Below are positions 16,929 to 25,595 of a stretch of 64,000 nucleotides of DNA, piece after piece. This stretch comes from Rhizobium sp. WYCCWR10014 (GTDB lineage: Bacteria > Pseudomonadota > Alphaproteobacteria > Rhizobiales > Rhizobiaceae), in NCBI RefSeq assembly GCF_001657485.1, contig NZ_LXFU01000041.1, forward strand, positions 179,604-243,603. The letters are read 5' to 3'. How positions within the stretch are numbered: the stretch's first letter is position 1; every line of letters begins with the position of its first letter. The notes beneath the pieces were generated by a model. It was not told where the DNA came from and made no database searches. It was given only the letters and a program-made list of their open reading frames with translations. The translations under genes were made by a program, and so were the position numbers.

Positions 16929-17435
16929 TCACGATTTTTCCGGTTCGGGCTGCGTCGATCGCAGAAGGTTGTCGCGTAGCCGCGTCACCGATTTTTGTAC
17001 GACGGGAAAGTCGTCGCCGAGCCCGGTGGCGGCAATCATGGGAGCGACGGGATCGCCGTCGAGAAGAGTGCGCCCTGCCGGCGTCAGGCTCACCCGCACC
17101 TGCCGCTCGTCGGCGGGATCGCGACGACGCGTGATGTAGCCGACCGATTCCAGCTTCTTGAGGATGGGCGTCAACGTATTGGATTCGAGAAACATCTTTT
17201 CTCCCAACGCCCCGACCGTCTGATCATCCTCTTCGGAAAGGGCGACGATGACGATATATTGGGTGTAGGTCAGGCCAAGCTGATCCAGGATCGGCTTATA
17301 GGCGCGGCCGAAGGCAAGATTGGCCGAATAGACCGCAAAACACAGAAAATTGGAAAGCTTGCGACCGCCCTTGCCCGGCTGCGGAGAGGCGAGTGCAGGC
17401 ATATCCGGCCCCTTAGCTGCTTTAGATGTCGGCAT
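16929..17435 (-). CDS. ohrR: MarR-family organic-peroxide sensor OhrR
   Basis: 168 residues. After a flexible N-terminus comes LSNFLCFAVYSANLAF, the signature of OhrR, in which Cys32 is the peroxide-sensing residue. The winged-helix DNA-binding region follows (LGEKMFLESNTLTPILKKLE and DERQVRVSLT). A second Cys is absent after the first, which suggests the one-Cys mechanism (mixed disulfide with a small thiol). A matching palindrome sits 48-66 bases upstream of the start and twice at ohr, which argues for autoregulation and for control of ohr despite 3 kb and three intervening genes. Confidence 0.92.
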   Translation of the reverse strand: MPTSKAAKGPDMPALASPQPGKGGRKLSNFLCFAVYSANLAFGRAYKPILDQLGLTYTQYIVIVALSEEDDQTVGALGEKMFLESNTLTPILKKLESVGYITRRRDPADERQVRVSLTPAGRTLLDGDPVAPMIAATGLGDDFPVVQKSVTRLRDNLLRSTQPEPEKS

Positions 17436-17482
17436 AGGTCCATCCTGTCCAAGTTTTCTGACGATGAAATCTATATAAATCG

Positions 17483-17501
17483 CATCCGATTAAATCGCAA
17501 T
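17483..17501 (-). promoter_or_regulatory. OhrR-type operator before ohrR
   Basis: CATCCGATTAAATCGCAAT at 17483-17501 shares 13 of its first 15 to 16 bases with both ohr operators, but has a less perfect right arm (dyad core CGATTAAATCG at 17487-17497). TATATA-like sequence at 17473-17478 could be the leftward -10. A weaker site before the repressor gene than before its target is a common autoregulatory design. Confidence 0.7.
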
Positions 17502-17551
17502 AGTATCGAAGTCGGTTTTTGATCCTGCCGTTGGTGGTGACTCGACAAAGA

Positions 17552-18634
17552 TTAGCGGAAACTCCTGGGAGGCTTCCCATACTTCTTGCGAAAAGCGGTT
17601 GCGAAATGGGCGGAGTCGGAGAAACCGGTTTCAAAGGCGATCGCCGTCATGGGCAGTGTGCTGTTTTCGACCAGAAACCGGCCATAGCGCAATCTCGTCT
17701 CGACGATAAAACGCTTCGGAGTCATGCCGATATTGTCCTGGAAGAGACGTGCGAACTGACGTGGTGACAGGCCGACCAGAGAGGCCACCTGTTCCGGTGA
17801 GACGTCGCGGCCCTTCCGACTCTCGATGAGAACGACGGCTCGCTGTATGCGCGAATCTTCGGTGCGGCGAAATGTTGTGGCGCGGCCGTGATCGAAGGCG
17901 CTCATGCGCTTCTGTTCCGTGAGCGAAAGCTGGTGCACGGCCTTGGCCGCCCGATCCGGTCCGCAATGCGTGCGGATGAGCTCCGTCATCAGCGACAGGA
18001 TCGATACGCCGCCAGGCACGGTAATGCGGCCGTTTTCGATCAGGAAGTCATCGCGCGTGGAGAAGGCAAGACGCGGGAAGGCAATCCGGAAATCTTCCGC
18101 GTGAAAGGGATGGACGCACGCCTTGCGCCCAGTGAGCAGTCCCTCCTGCGCCAATATGAAGGCGCCCGTACAAACACCAATGACCGGGACACCTGCCGAT
18201 GCCGCCACCCTCAGATAGTCGCGATGTTTGCTAGGTGCGGCGCGCAGATGTGGCAGGAGGCCACCGATAACCACGACGTAGTCGAAGTCGGTCGGGTTGA
18301 TGTAGGGCGCATCGGCATGAACCCGGATGCCGCAGCTGGCGACCGCTGCATGGCCCGGAGCCCCCATGATCGACCAGCGACAATGTAATGGACGGGAATT
18401 GTCGGCAAAGTCCGCCGCATGTCTTAGAGGCTCGACGATACCTGTCAGCGACATCATCGGGAAGGTCGGCCAGAGGAGAATGCCTACGGAGAGATCGGCC
18501 TTTCGGTCGCGTGCGACCAGAAGCCGCTCGGCCCAAAGATCGTCGAGCCAGCGCACATAGTCCGGCTCGTTGGCAGATATTTCGGAAGGTTCCTCGGATG
18601 TGATCATGGCGTAAGGCGATGATAGAGCCTTCAT
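17552..18634 (-). CDS. GlxA-family regulator (DJ-1/PfpI-like plus AraC domain)
   Basis: 360 residues. The N-terminal half (about 45-215) is a DJ-1/PfpI amidase-like sensor with a Cys in VIGVCTGAFILAQEG. The C-terminal 100 residues are an AraC-type double helix-turn-helix (VASLVGLSPRQFARLFQDNIG and MTAIAFETGFSDSAHFATAFRKKYG). Members of this group control catabolism of amino acids and quaternary amines. It diverges from the ABC/amidotransferase operon starting at 18771, with 136 bases between, and is the likely activator of that operon. Confidence 0.93.
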   Translation of the reverse strand: MKALSSPYAMITSEEPSEISANEPDYVRWLDDLWAERLLVARDRKADLSVGILLWPTFPMMSLTGIVEPLRHAADFADNSRPLHCRWSIMGAPGHAAVASCGIRVHADAPYINPTDFDYVVVIGGLLPHLRAAPSKHRDYLRVAASAGVPVIGVCTGAFILAQEGLLTGRKACVHPFHAEDFRIAFPRLAFSTRDDFLIENGRITVPGGVSILSLMTELIRTHCGPDRAAKAVHQLSLTEQKRMSAFDHGRATTFRRTEDSRIQRAVVLIESRKGRDVSPEQVASLVGLSPRQFARLFQDNIGMTPKRFIVETRLRYGRFLVENSTLPMTAIAFETGFSDSAHFATAFRKKYGKPPRSFR

Positions 18635-18770
18635 GTCCTTTTTTCAAAGAAAATGTCTGATTTATAAAATTCAGCAGCAGCTTTCAGTGTCAAGTTTTCT
18701 CTCGTCGAACGCGACATCCGGGGAGCAGAAACCACCGGACCGGGGAACCAACAAATCAAGGATCAGAACA

Positions 18771-19649
18771 ATGGCACTTTCTCTTTCGAGAAGGATGGTG
18801 ACGTGCGCTCTGCTGGCAGGCAGCTTCATGTCCCTTTCATCTATCGCCAATGCTTTCGAACTTGCCGAGCAGGGCAAGCTGACGGTTGCCTTCACCGGCG
18901 ACATGCCCGGCTCCGGCTGGCAGGACGGGAAGCTGGTAGGCTATGACGGTGAAATCATGCAGCGCATTGCCGACAAGCTCGGGCTCAAGATTCAGCCTGC
19001 CCTCATGGAATGGTCGGGTACGATCGCCTCCGTTCAGTCGGGCCGCGTCGACGTCATGCTCGGCACCATGGGCTGGACTGAAAAGCGTACGAAGATCATG
19101 AGTCTGTCCGAGCCGATCCACTACTTCAAGAACGGCATCATGCAATCGACGAAGACGAGCTGGGACAAGCTTTCTGATCTGGAAGGCAAGAAGATCGGAA
19201 CGATCACCGGCTTTTCGTTCGTCCCGGAATTGAAGAGCATCAAAGATCTTCAGCTCTCGCTCTACGACACTTCCGATGCGGCCGTGCGCGATCTTATCGC
19301 CGGGCGCATCGACGCTGTTATCGGCGATCCGCCGGTGGTCTCCTATGCCATCAAGCAGAACCCTGATTGGAATATGCACTTCCTTGCCTTCACCGACAAC
19401 AGTCCGGATTTCCCGCTGCTGACCGGTCTCGGGCAGGTCGTCTATGGCCTCAATCAGAAGAACGACGATCTGCGCCAGAAGATGGACGCCATCATCGCCG
19501 ACATGTGGAAGACTTGCGAGATGAAGGAAATCGGCGCCCGCTACGGATTGTCGTCGGATGTCTGGTTCAAGCCGGTGGGCCAAAACTTCCGCGCCGGCGT
19601 CGATCGCCCGGCAGATTACAAGCTGCCGTCTTGTGCAGCTGGCGGCTGA
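18771..19649 (+). CDS. Amino-acid-type ABC transporter substrate-binding protein
   Basis: 292 residues from the ATG at 18771. The signal peptide ends near residue 29 (SSIANAFE). The body is a type II periplasmic binding protein of the polar amino-acid/SBP_bac_3 family: LTVAFTGDMPGSGWQDGKLVGYDGEIMQRIADKLG-like start, DVMLGTMGWTEKRTKIM, and AAVRDLIAGRIDAVIGDPPVV. It captures an amino acid, opine or amine. It is the first gene of the operon and is separated from the ATPase gene by a structured element (19711-19806), a common way to make more binding protein than membrane parts. Confidence 0.92.
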   Translation: MALSLSRRMVTCALLAGSFMSLSSIANAFELAEQGKLTVAFTGDMPGSGWQDGKLVGYDGEIMQRIADKLGLKIQPALMEWSGTIASVQSGRVDVMLGTMGWTEKRTKIMSLSEPIHYFKNGIMQSTKTSWDKLSDLEGKKIGTITGFSFVPELKSIKDLQLSLYDTSDAAVRDLIAGRIDAVIGDPPVVSYAIKQNPDWNMHFLAFTDNSPDFPLLTGLGQVVYGLNQKNDDLRQKMDAIIADMWKTCEMKEIGARYGLSSDVWFKPVGQNFRAGVDRPADYKLPSCAAGG

Positions 19650-19710
19650 ACGGCCGTGCGGACGGAAGCTGCACGGCAGCTTTCGTCCACCCTCTTCGCC
19701 TACTGCATAA

Positions 19711-19806
19711 TTCCTTAAATCGGAATCGATTTCAGGAGAAAATTATGCAGCAATTCAAAGTGCTACAGCGTCCTTGGCGCGTCTGAAAAGACGCGCGGCG
19801 CTGTAG
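19711..19806 (+). repeat. Structured intergenic element (two dyads plus a 13-codon frame)
   Basis: Between the binding-protein and ATPase genes lie two symmetric parts. CCTTAAATCG (19713-19722) pairs with CGATTTCAGG (19727-19736) with one mismatch. Then CTACAGCG (19763-19770) pairs with CGCTGTAG (19799-19806), and nested inside it GCGCGTCT (19777-19784) pairs with AGACGCGC (19789-19796) around GAAA. From memory, near-identical sequences recur between genes in Rhizobium genomes, but only one copy is present here. Possible roles are mRNA processing or stabilisation in the operon, or attenuation. Confidence 0.6.
19745..19786 (+). CDS. Possible 13-residue leader peptide inside the structured element
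   Basis: An ATG at 19745 with AGGAGAAAATT before it opens a 13-codon frame (MQQFKVLQRPWRV) whose stop codon falls in the loop of the inner hairpin. The ribosome site is good, and the frame overlaps the left arms of both stems, as in a translational attenuator. It may instead be chance inside a repeat. No similarity to any known leader is claimed. Confidence 0.25.
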   Translation: MQQFKVLQRPWRV

Positions 19807-19830
19807 ATATGATCGCATAAGGAAACGGCG

Positions 19831-20583
19831 ATGAATGCGCTTCTCAGCGTTGCAGGCCTACGCAAGAGCTACGGTCCTATCGAAGTTCTCAAAGGCATCG
19901 ATTTCGATGTCGCGCCAGGTGAGAAGATTGCCCTGATCGGTCCGTCCGGCTCCGGGAAATCCACCTGTCTGCGCTGCATGAATTTTCTGGAAAAGCCCAG
20001 TGCCGGCGAGATCCGCCTCGATGGCGAGCGGATCGGCGTCCGCAACGGCCAGGTTATGAGCGACCGGCAACTTGCACCGCAGCGCGCCGAGATGGGCATG
20101 GTCTTCCAGCTCTTCAATCTCTGGCCGCATCTGTCGGTGACGGAAAACGTGGCGATCGCGGCGCGCAAGGTGCGCGGCCTGCCTGCTGCCGAGGCACGCG
20201 AACTGGCTTTGGAGATGCTGGCCAAAGTCCATATGACGCACCGCGCCGAAGCCTCACCACTCGAGCTGTCCGGCGGTCAGCAGCAGCGTGTCGCGATTGC
20301 GCGGGCGCTTGCCCAGAAGCCGAAGCTCATGCTGTTCGACGAGCCGACATCGGCACTCGATCCCGAACTGGTCCAGGAGGTCCTGAAAGTGATGGAGGAG
20401 CTGGCGGGCGAGGGGCGCACGATGCTGATCGTCACGCACGAGATCGCGTTTGCGCGCGACATTGCCGACCGCGTTCTGTTTCTCGACGGCGGCACGATCG
20501 TGGAATCCGGCCCGGCACGCCAGGTCATAACCGCCCCTCGGGAAACGCGCACGCAAGCGTTTCTCAACAAGATCCGGCACTAG
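19831..20583 (+). CDS. Amino-acid-type ABC transporter ATPase
   Basis: 250 residues. Walker A GPSGSGKST (residues 37-45), Q-loop MVFQLFNLWPHLSV, signature ELSGGQQQRVAIARAL, Walker B LMLFDEPTSALD and H-loop VTHEIAFA are all canonical. The sequence is of the HisP/GlnQ type that energises polar amino-acid importers. It is followed after 7 bases by the first permease gene. It should work as a dimer with the two permeases below and the binding protein above. Confidence 0.97.
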   Translation: MNALLSVAGLRKSYGPIEVLKGIDFDVAPGEKIALIGPSGSGKSTCLRCMNFLEKPSAGEIRLDGERIGVRNGQVMSDRQLAPQRAEMGMVFQLFNLWPHLSVTENVAIAARKVRGLPAAEARELALEMLAKVHMTHRAEASPLELSGGQQQRVAIARALAQKPKLMLFDEPTSALDPELVQEVLKVMEELAGEGRTMLIVTHEIAFARDIADRVLFLDGGTIVESGPARQVITAPRETRTQAFLNKIRH

Positions 20584-20590
20584 GCGTGTC

Positions 20591-21250
20591 ATGACCGGAT
20601 TTTCTCTATTCCTCTCGGTCGTCCAGGGGCTCGTCGCCGGGCTTGGTGTAACCGTTTTCGTCACGATCGCCTCACTGGTGTGCGCAGCCGCCTTCGGGTT
20701 CCTTCTCGCTCTGCTCAGGCAATTTGCCGGGATCAAGTTCATCAATCTCGCGATCGATGCCAGCTGCGAAATCCTCTGCAATGTGCCGGCCTTGACGCAT
20801 CTGTTCATCCTCTACTTCGGGCTTGCCAGCCTCGGCGTGAAATTGACGTCGATCACGGCGGCCATCCTGGGCCTCGGGCTCATCGGGGCGGCGATCACCT
20901 GCGCAATCTTTCGCGCCGGTTTCGCTGCGCTGCCGAGCGGGCAGGCGGAGGCGGCGCTTGCTGCAGGGCTGACCCCATTCCAGACCATCTTTGGGATCCT
21001 GACGCCACAGGCCATGCGGATAGCGCTTCCGGGGCTCGGAAACTACGCGGTGCAGCTTCTCAAGGATACATCCGTCGTCTCGGCCATTGCGGCGCCGGAA
21101 ATCATGTTCTTCGCCCGTTCAATGGTGACGTCGTCCTTCCAGACAACAATGATCTACGCGACGGCGGCGGCACTATACCTGTTTCTGAGCCTGCCATTGA
21201 TGCAGGTAACGCGGTTCCTTGAAAGACGTTACGGGAGGTTAAAGGGATGA
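20591..21250 (+). CDS. Amino-acid ABC transporter permease (first)
   Basis: 219 residues with five probable membrane helices. The EAA-type cytoplasmic loop that contacts the ATPase is EAALAAGLTPFQTIFGILTPQ. The type is HisM/GlnP. Its stop overlaps the ATG of the second permease by four bases (ATGA), which indicates translational coupling. With its neighbour it forms a heterodimeric channel in the inner membrane. Confidence 0.95.
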   Translation: MTGFSLFLSVVQGLVAGLGVTVFVTIASLVCAAAFGFLLALLRQFAGIKFINLAIDASCEILCNVPALTHLFILYFGLASLGVKLTSITAAILGLGLIGAAITCAIFRAGFAALPSGQAEAALAAGLTPFQTIFGILTPQAMRIALPGLGNYAVQLLKDTSVVSAIAAPEIMFFARSMVTSSFQTTMIYATAAALYLFLSLPLMQVTRFLERRYGRLKG

Positions 21251-21909
21251 GTGCTTTCCTGGCGCCCTATGGCGATTATGGTGCCGAATGGCTGCCTCTG
21301 CTGCTGCGGGCGATGGTGAATACGGCCCTGCTTTCCGTTTGTGCCTTTGCCCTGGCATTCGCTTTCGGCCTGCTGCTTTCGCTCTGCCAGAAATCCAGTT
21401 TCGCAGCGCTGCGGTATTTTGCGGCTCTTTATGTGACGATCGTGCGTGGCGTGCCGCTGCTGGCGGTTCTGTTTCTGCTTTATTTCGGCTTGCCGGGCAT
21501 CGGGGTCGTCTTCGATGCTTTCGGTGCGGCGATCGCCGGCCTGGCGTTGTGTTTCGCGGCCCAGGTCGCAGAGCTTTTCCGCGCCGGCCTGAAGGCTATA
21601 CCGGCCGGGCAGAGTGAGGCAGCGCTGGCCGCGGGCTTCACCCCGGCCCAGAGCTTCGTCTGGATTATCCTGCCGCAGGTCGCGCGTGTCATTCTGGCGC
21701 CGATGATCATCACCTTCGTCTCGCTGCTCAAGGATTCTTCGCTCGCTTCGCTGATTACCGTCAACGAACTGGTCCTCACCGGGCGGTCAATGGCGACCGA
21801 GTATTTCCTGCCCTTGCAAATCTACATTGCCGTCGGCCTCTGCTATTTCGCGATAGCGTGGCCTTTCTCGGTCCTCTCGCGCCGGCTAGCCCTTCCGGCC
21901 ACCCGCTAA
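21247..21909 (+). CDS. Amino-acid ABC transporter permease (second)
   Basis: 220 residues, about five membrane helices, EAA loop EAALAAGFTPAQSFVWIILPQ. It is a paralogue of the preceding permease, whose stop codon it overlaps. Twenty-three bases later the amidotransferase-RidA gene begins, so import and catabolism are encoded together. Confidence 0.95.
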   Translation: MSAFLAPYGDYGAEWLPLLLRAMVNTALLSVCAFALAFAFGLLLSLCQKSSFAALRYFAALYVTIVRGVPLLAVLFLLYFGLPGIGVVFDAFGAAIAGLALCFAAQVAELFRAGLKAIPAGQSEAALAAGFTPAQSFVWIILPQVARVILAPMIITFVSLLKDSSLASLITVNELVLTGRSMATEYFLPLQIYIAVGLCYFAIAWPFSVLSRRLALPATR

Positions 21910-21932
21910 CTCGTCATCACAAGGCCAAGACC

Positions 21933-23162
21933 ATGACCATTGAAACGACCGTTGCCACCGGCGACGCCCGTCGGCATGCAACGCAATCGCATGAACCTCG
22001 TTGGCCGGTGATCCTTATGACGCCCGACCTTAGCGAAGCGCCTGATGCGCCGACCGAGAAGGAGTATGTGGTACGCGCCAACTACGCGGACGCCATAGCC
22101 GAGGCAGGGGGAATTCCGTTGATCCTGCCTTACAATACCCGGAACCTGGCACCGGCCTTGGCGCTCGCCGATGGAATCGTCCTCACCGGTGCGCGGCCGG
22201 GGACTGAGGTGACAGGCGCGCGCAGGCAGTTCGAAATTCAGCTGGTCGAGCAGGCCTTGAAAACTGGCAAGCCGCTCCTTGGCATATGCCACGGCATGCA
22301 ACTGATCGGTGAATGCCTTGGAGGCAAATTTCAAACCGAACTGCCGGCCGCCGCCGTATCCCACATCCCGCAAGATATCCCCGACGTTTTGGCGCACGAG
22401 ATCATCGTCGAGCAGGGCAGCGTGCTGATCGATTGGGTGGGGAAGGGCCCGGTACGCGTCAATAGCCTGCACCGGCATGCTTTGGCTGGCCACGGGCGCT
22501 TCCGTATCGCTGCAAGGGCGCCGGACGGCACCATCGAAGCATTCGAAGGGGAAACGGACGGCTTTTGCCTCGGCATCCAGTGGCACCCCGAATACCGGCT
22601 GACCGAACTCGACAGGAATATCATAGGGGCCTTCGTCGACCGCAGCGCAGAAGCAGCAGTCCGCAAGGTACGCGATGCCTCATCGGCTGGAAGCAATCGC
22701 GTACGCGAGCGGCTGGCACAGCTCGCGCTTGCCTTGCCGGAAGCATCCTCGCCGCCAGGCGCATTTTCCGGGGCTGTGCGGACCGGCAATGTCATCACCG
22801 TTTCCGGTCAGGTGCCGCTGAAGGACGGCGAAGTGCTGCAGACGGGACATCTCGGAGTGGACGTCTCCATCGAAGAGGGACTGGAATGCGCGCGCTGGGC
22901 GCTTCTCAATGCGCTTGCGCAGTTGGAGAGGGCTGCGGGTGGCTTTGACAACATCCTGGGCTTCGTCCGCCTGGCGGGCTATGTGGCGGCGGATGCTGCT
23001 TTCGAGCGCCACGGCGCCGTCATCGATGGCGCTTCGGAACTACTCCGAGAGCTTTTCCCGGATCGATGGGTGCATGCCCGCATCGCGATCGGCGTAACGT
23101 CCCTGCCGCGCGGGGTTCCCGTTGAGGTCGAGTTGACGGCCGTCGTCGGCGACGAGGCTTGA
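21933..23162 (+). CDS. Class I amidotransferase (PuuD-like) fused to a RidA domain
   Basis: 409 residues from the ATG at 21933. Residues 22-235 are a peptidase C26/class I amidotransferase domain with its triad: Cys119 in LLGICHGMQ and His218/Glu220 in GIQWHPEY. This type hydrolyses gamma-glutamyl amides such as gamma-glutamyl-GABA. Residues 255-405 are a RidA/YjgF domain: FSGAVRTGNVITVSGQVP, then HARIAIGVTSLPRGVPVEVE with the conserved Arg383. RidA proteins hydrolyse reactive imines left by amino-acid oxidases or PLP enzymes. The next gene is a DadA-like oxidase, so both steps may lie in one pathway. I do not know a described protein with this fusion. Confidence 0.9.
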   Translation: MTIETTVATGDARRHATQSHEPRWPVILMTPDLSEAPDAPTEKEYVVRANYADAIAEAGGIPLILPYNTRNLAPALALADGIVLTGARPGTEVTGARRQFEIQLVEQALKTGKPLLGICHGMQLIGECLGGKFQTELPAAAVSHIPQDIPDVLAHEIIVEQGSVLIDWVGKGPVRVNSLHRHALAGHGRFRIAARAPDGTIEAFEGETDGFCLGIQWHPEYRLTELDRNIIGAFVDRSAEAAVRKVRDASSAGSNRVRERLAQLALALPEASSPPGAFSGAVRTGNVITVSGQVPLKDGEVLQTGHLGVDVSIEEGLECARWALLNALAQLERAAGGFDNILGFVRLAGYVAADAAFERHGAVIDGASELLRELFPDRWVHARIAIGVTSLPRGVPVEVELTAVVGDEA

Positions 23163-23163
23163 G

Positions 23164-24375
23164 ATGGCGCGCATTGCGGTGATCGGCGCGGGCGTCATCG
23201 GCGTATCGTCGGCCTATCTTCTGGCCCGAGCGGGGCATGATGTGACACTTATTGACGCGGCAAGCGAGCCGGGCAGGGGCGCGAGTGCAGGCAACGCCGC
23301 GCAGCTGTCCTGGGCCTACGGTGACGCTATGGCATCGCCAGCCCTGCTGAAGCATCTGCCAGCCATCGCGATGGGCCGCGATCCGGCCTTCCGGATCCGC
23401 TGGCAACTCGACCGGGACTTTCTCTGCTGGGGCCTGAAATTTATTGCCAATACCCGGTTCAGTTGTTGGTGGAACAATACGCAGGACATCCTGCGCCTTG
23501 CCGAACAATCCCGTCACGAGCTCGCAATCCTGCTTAGGGAAACCGATGTCGAATTCGATTACCGTGTCGCTGGAAAACTGCATCTCTACGCCGATCGGCA
23601 AAGTTTTGCTGCCGCCGATTCCGGTGTCGCGCGCAAGAACGCCCTTGGCTTCGAGCAGCGCCTGCTGACGCGGGTGGAGGCGGAAAACATCGAACCTGCG
23701 CTCGCCGCGTATCAGGCAGAGATTGCCGGGGCCGTTTACACTCCAGGTGATGCCCTCGGCGATGCGGCCGGATTTTGCCGCCAGCTCACCGCCTGGATGA
23801 TCGAGCGCCGGCAGGTGTCGGTGCTTTTCGGCAGGAGGGTCTCGAGCTTCGTCCAAACGGGAGGCGTGCTGACAGGATTGAGGTTCGAGGACCGCGACGA
23901 GCTTCGCGTCGACGCGGCCATCGTTGCCGCAGGACCGCAGATCCGTTCCCTCATATCCGATTTGCCCGAGGCTCGCGACATACGCCCCGTCAGAGGCTAC
24001 TCGCTCACCATTCCAAGAACTGGCCTTGCACCAAGTATCAGCCTGACAGACGTCAAGCGAAAGCTTGCCTTTGCAGCCATCGGCGATAGTTTTCGTGTCG
24101 CCGGACTGGCAGACATCGAGCGTCCGGGGGCCGGTTTTAATGCCAGACGTTTCGACACGCTCAAGCTGGCCGCGTCTGCAGTGCTGCCCGACCTTTTCGA
24201 GCGATCGGACGAACTGATGAGATGGTCGGGCGAGAGGCCGATGACTCCGACCTCCAAGCCCATTATCGCTGCCTCCCGACGCATCAAAGGTCTCTACATC
24301 AATGCCGGTCACGGCATGTTGGGGTGGACGCTTGCATTAGGCTCTGCCCGCCGCGTGGTCGATCTCTTTCAATAG
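23164..24375 (+). CDS. FAD-dependent D-amino-acid oxidase/dehydrogenase (DadA-like)
   Basis: 403 residues. The N-terminal FAD-binding motif is VIGAGVIGVSSAYLLARAG (residues 6-24), followed by the GRGASAGNAAQLSWAYGD segment typical of DadA and related amine oxidases. The end, INAGHGMLGWTLALGSAR, is the DAO family C-terminal FAD contact. It would oxidise an amino acid or secondary amine (opine-like) to an imine, which the RidA domain encoded one base upstream could hydrolyse. It is the last gene of the operon; a perfect dyad follows at 24490. Confidence 0.93.
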   Translation: MARIAVIGAGVIGVSSAYLLARAGHDVTLIDAASEPGRGASAGNAAQLSWAYGDAMASPALLKHLPAIAMGRDPAFRIRWQLDRDFLCWGLKFIANTRFSCWWNNTQDILRLAEQSRHELAILLRETDVEFDYRVAGKLHLYADRQSFAAADSGVARKNALGFEQRLLTRVEAENIEPALAAYQAEIAGAVYTPGDALGDAAGFCRQLTAWMIERRQVSVLFGRRVSSFVQTGGVLTGLRFEDRDELRVDAAIVAAGPQIRSLISDLPEARDIRPVRGYSLTIPRTGLAPSISLTDVKRKLAFAAIGDSFRVAGLADIERPGAGFNARRFDTLKLAASAVLPDLFERSDELMRWSGERPMTPTSKPIIAASRRIKGLYINAGHGMLGWTLALGSARRVVDLFQ

Positions 24376-24489
24376 GTCGGTGGCTGGCGCCCGGTGCTTA
24401 TCGTTGCTGACGCTCTCCACCTGCCGCAGCGTTCCGGCAGAGGCTGCCGAGACTTCGCTCAATTCATACCTCTTCACATCCATCTGATC

Positions 24490-24513
24490 GTTCCGGATCA
24501 TAAAATCCGGAAC
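24490..24513. terminator. Perfect dyad between convergent genes
   Basis: GTTCCGGAT (24490-24498) and ATCCGGAAC (24505-24513) are exact inverted copies around CATAAA. The element lies between the convergent DadA-like and siderophore-interacting genes. There is no T tract, so it may be a bidirectional terminator or an isolated binding site. Confidence 0.5.
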
Positions 24514-24563
24514 GAAGGAAGTCAGAACTCATCACCAAATGGAATCCGGAATGCGGGTTGGTC

Positions 24564-25334
24564 CTAGCCGAATTTCTCGGTCGTATCGGCCTTGCCGAAC
24601 ACCCAGTAGCCGGATGCCTTGATCCAGCTGAGCGGGCAACCTCGATCCAGCAGGTAGGCGCGGATATCGCGTGTCACCGAGGCTTCCGCCGCCACCCAGA
24701 TGAAGGTTTCCGGTTTGATATCGACCGTGCTCAACAGTTTCAGCAGCGCGGTGGCATCGGTTGCCTGAGACAGAGGCCGGTGCACCCAGTGGGCGTGCAG
24801 TTCAGCTGATGTCTCGAAGACTTGTTCTTCCAACGGGCCGGTGACGGCTGCGATTGTGGTGATGAGGGTTCCGGCACTGCTCTCCTCGATCCGGCGGCCG
24901 ATCGCCGGCAGCGCGGTTTCATCGCCGATCAGCAGCCATCGTTTTACGGTCTTCGACACTACGGCGGAGCCCCTTGGTCCGCCGATCTCGAGCCTGTCGC
25001 CGGGGCGCGAATTGATCGCCCATTGGGTTGCCGGCCCTGCCTCATGCAAGGCGAAGTCGATGGTCAGTTTTCGTTCGGTGTTATCGTAGCGGCGCGGCGT
25101 GTAGTCACGGCGTTCTTCGCTGCCATCGGCGGCCGGTACGAAAATCTTGATGTGGTCGTCGGGCGCAAGGCTGATGAAATCGGCAAGATCATCGCCGGAC
25201 AATGTGATGCGGCGCATGCCGGGGGTGATGTCGACAATGCTTTCGACCATGAGGGTGCGCCGCCGCGTGTCGTGGCGGACCCGTTCGACGCCGGGGGCCG
25301 GTGAAATCTGATCTTTGAGTTGATTGTTATCCAT
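24564..25334 (-). CDS. Siderophore-interacting protein (ferric-siderophore reductase)
   Basis: 256 residues from the ATG at 25334. The FAD-binding motif RDYTPRRYD (usually RxYTPR) and the NADPH-side WLLIGDETALPAIGRRIE, followed by WVAAEASVTRDIRAYL, identify the SIP/ViuB family, which reduces ferric siderophores in the cytoplasm to release iron. A heme or siderophore transporter is not present nearby, so the gene stands alone. Regulation by iron is likely, but I see no clear Irr or RirA box. Confidence 0.93.
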   Translation of the reverse strand: MDNNQLKDQISPAPGVERVRHDTRRRTLMVESIVDITPGMRRITLSGDDLADFISLAPDDHIKIFVPAADGSEERRDYTPRRYDNTERKLTIDFALHEAGPATQWAINSRPGDRLEIGGPRGSAVVSKTVKRWLLIGDETALPAIGRRIEESSAGTLITTIAAVTGPLEEQVFETSAELHAHWVHRPLSQATDATALLKLLSTVDIKPETFIWVAAEASVTRDIRAYLLDRGCPLSWIKASGYWVFGKADTTEKFG

Positions 25335-25595
25335 GTGTCCTTCCGGGGCTTTAAAGCTCGATCCGCAGGACACAGTCGCGCAGATCGAAGCCGCAAAGCC
25401 GTTCGATCATACGCGTTGAGTGACGTTAACGCTTACGTGGCCGGGTGACCCGACCATTGACGGCATGATGTAGCCGACGACGGCGGCATGTGCAACCGCA
25501 AGGGAGCCAGCAATGGCGATGATTGCCAAAGTTTAACTTTCCGGCGGTGTTCCGGTTGGGCAATGATCGGCCGATCAGCGGTTATGGAGAAGACA

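Noticed and set aside
23020..24312. Open frame of 430 codons on the minus strand
   Set aside because: It is antisense to the DadA-like oxidase, whose FAD motif and C-terminus are clear.
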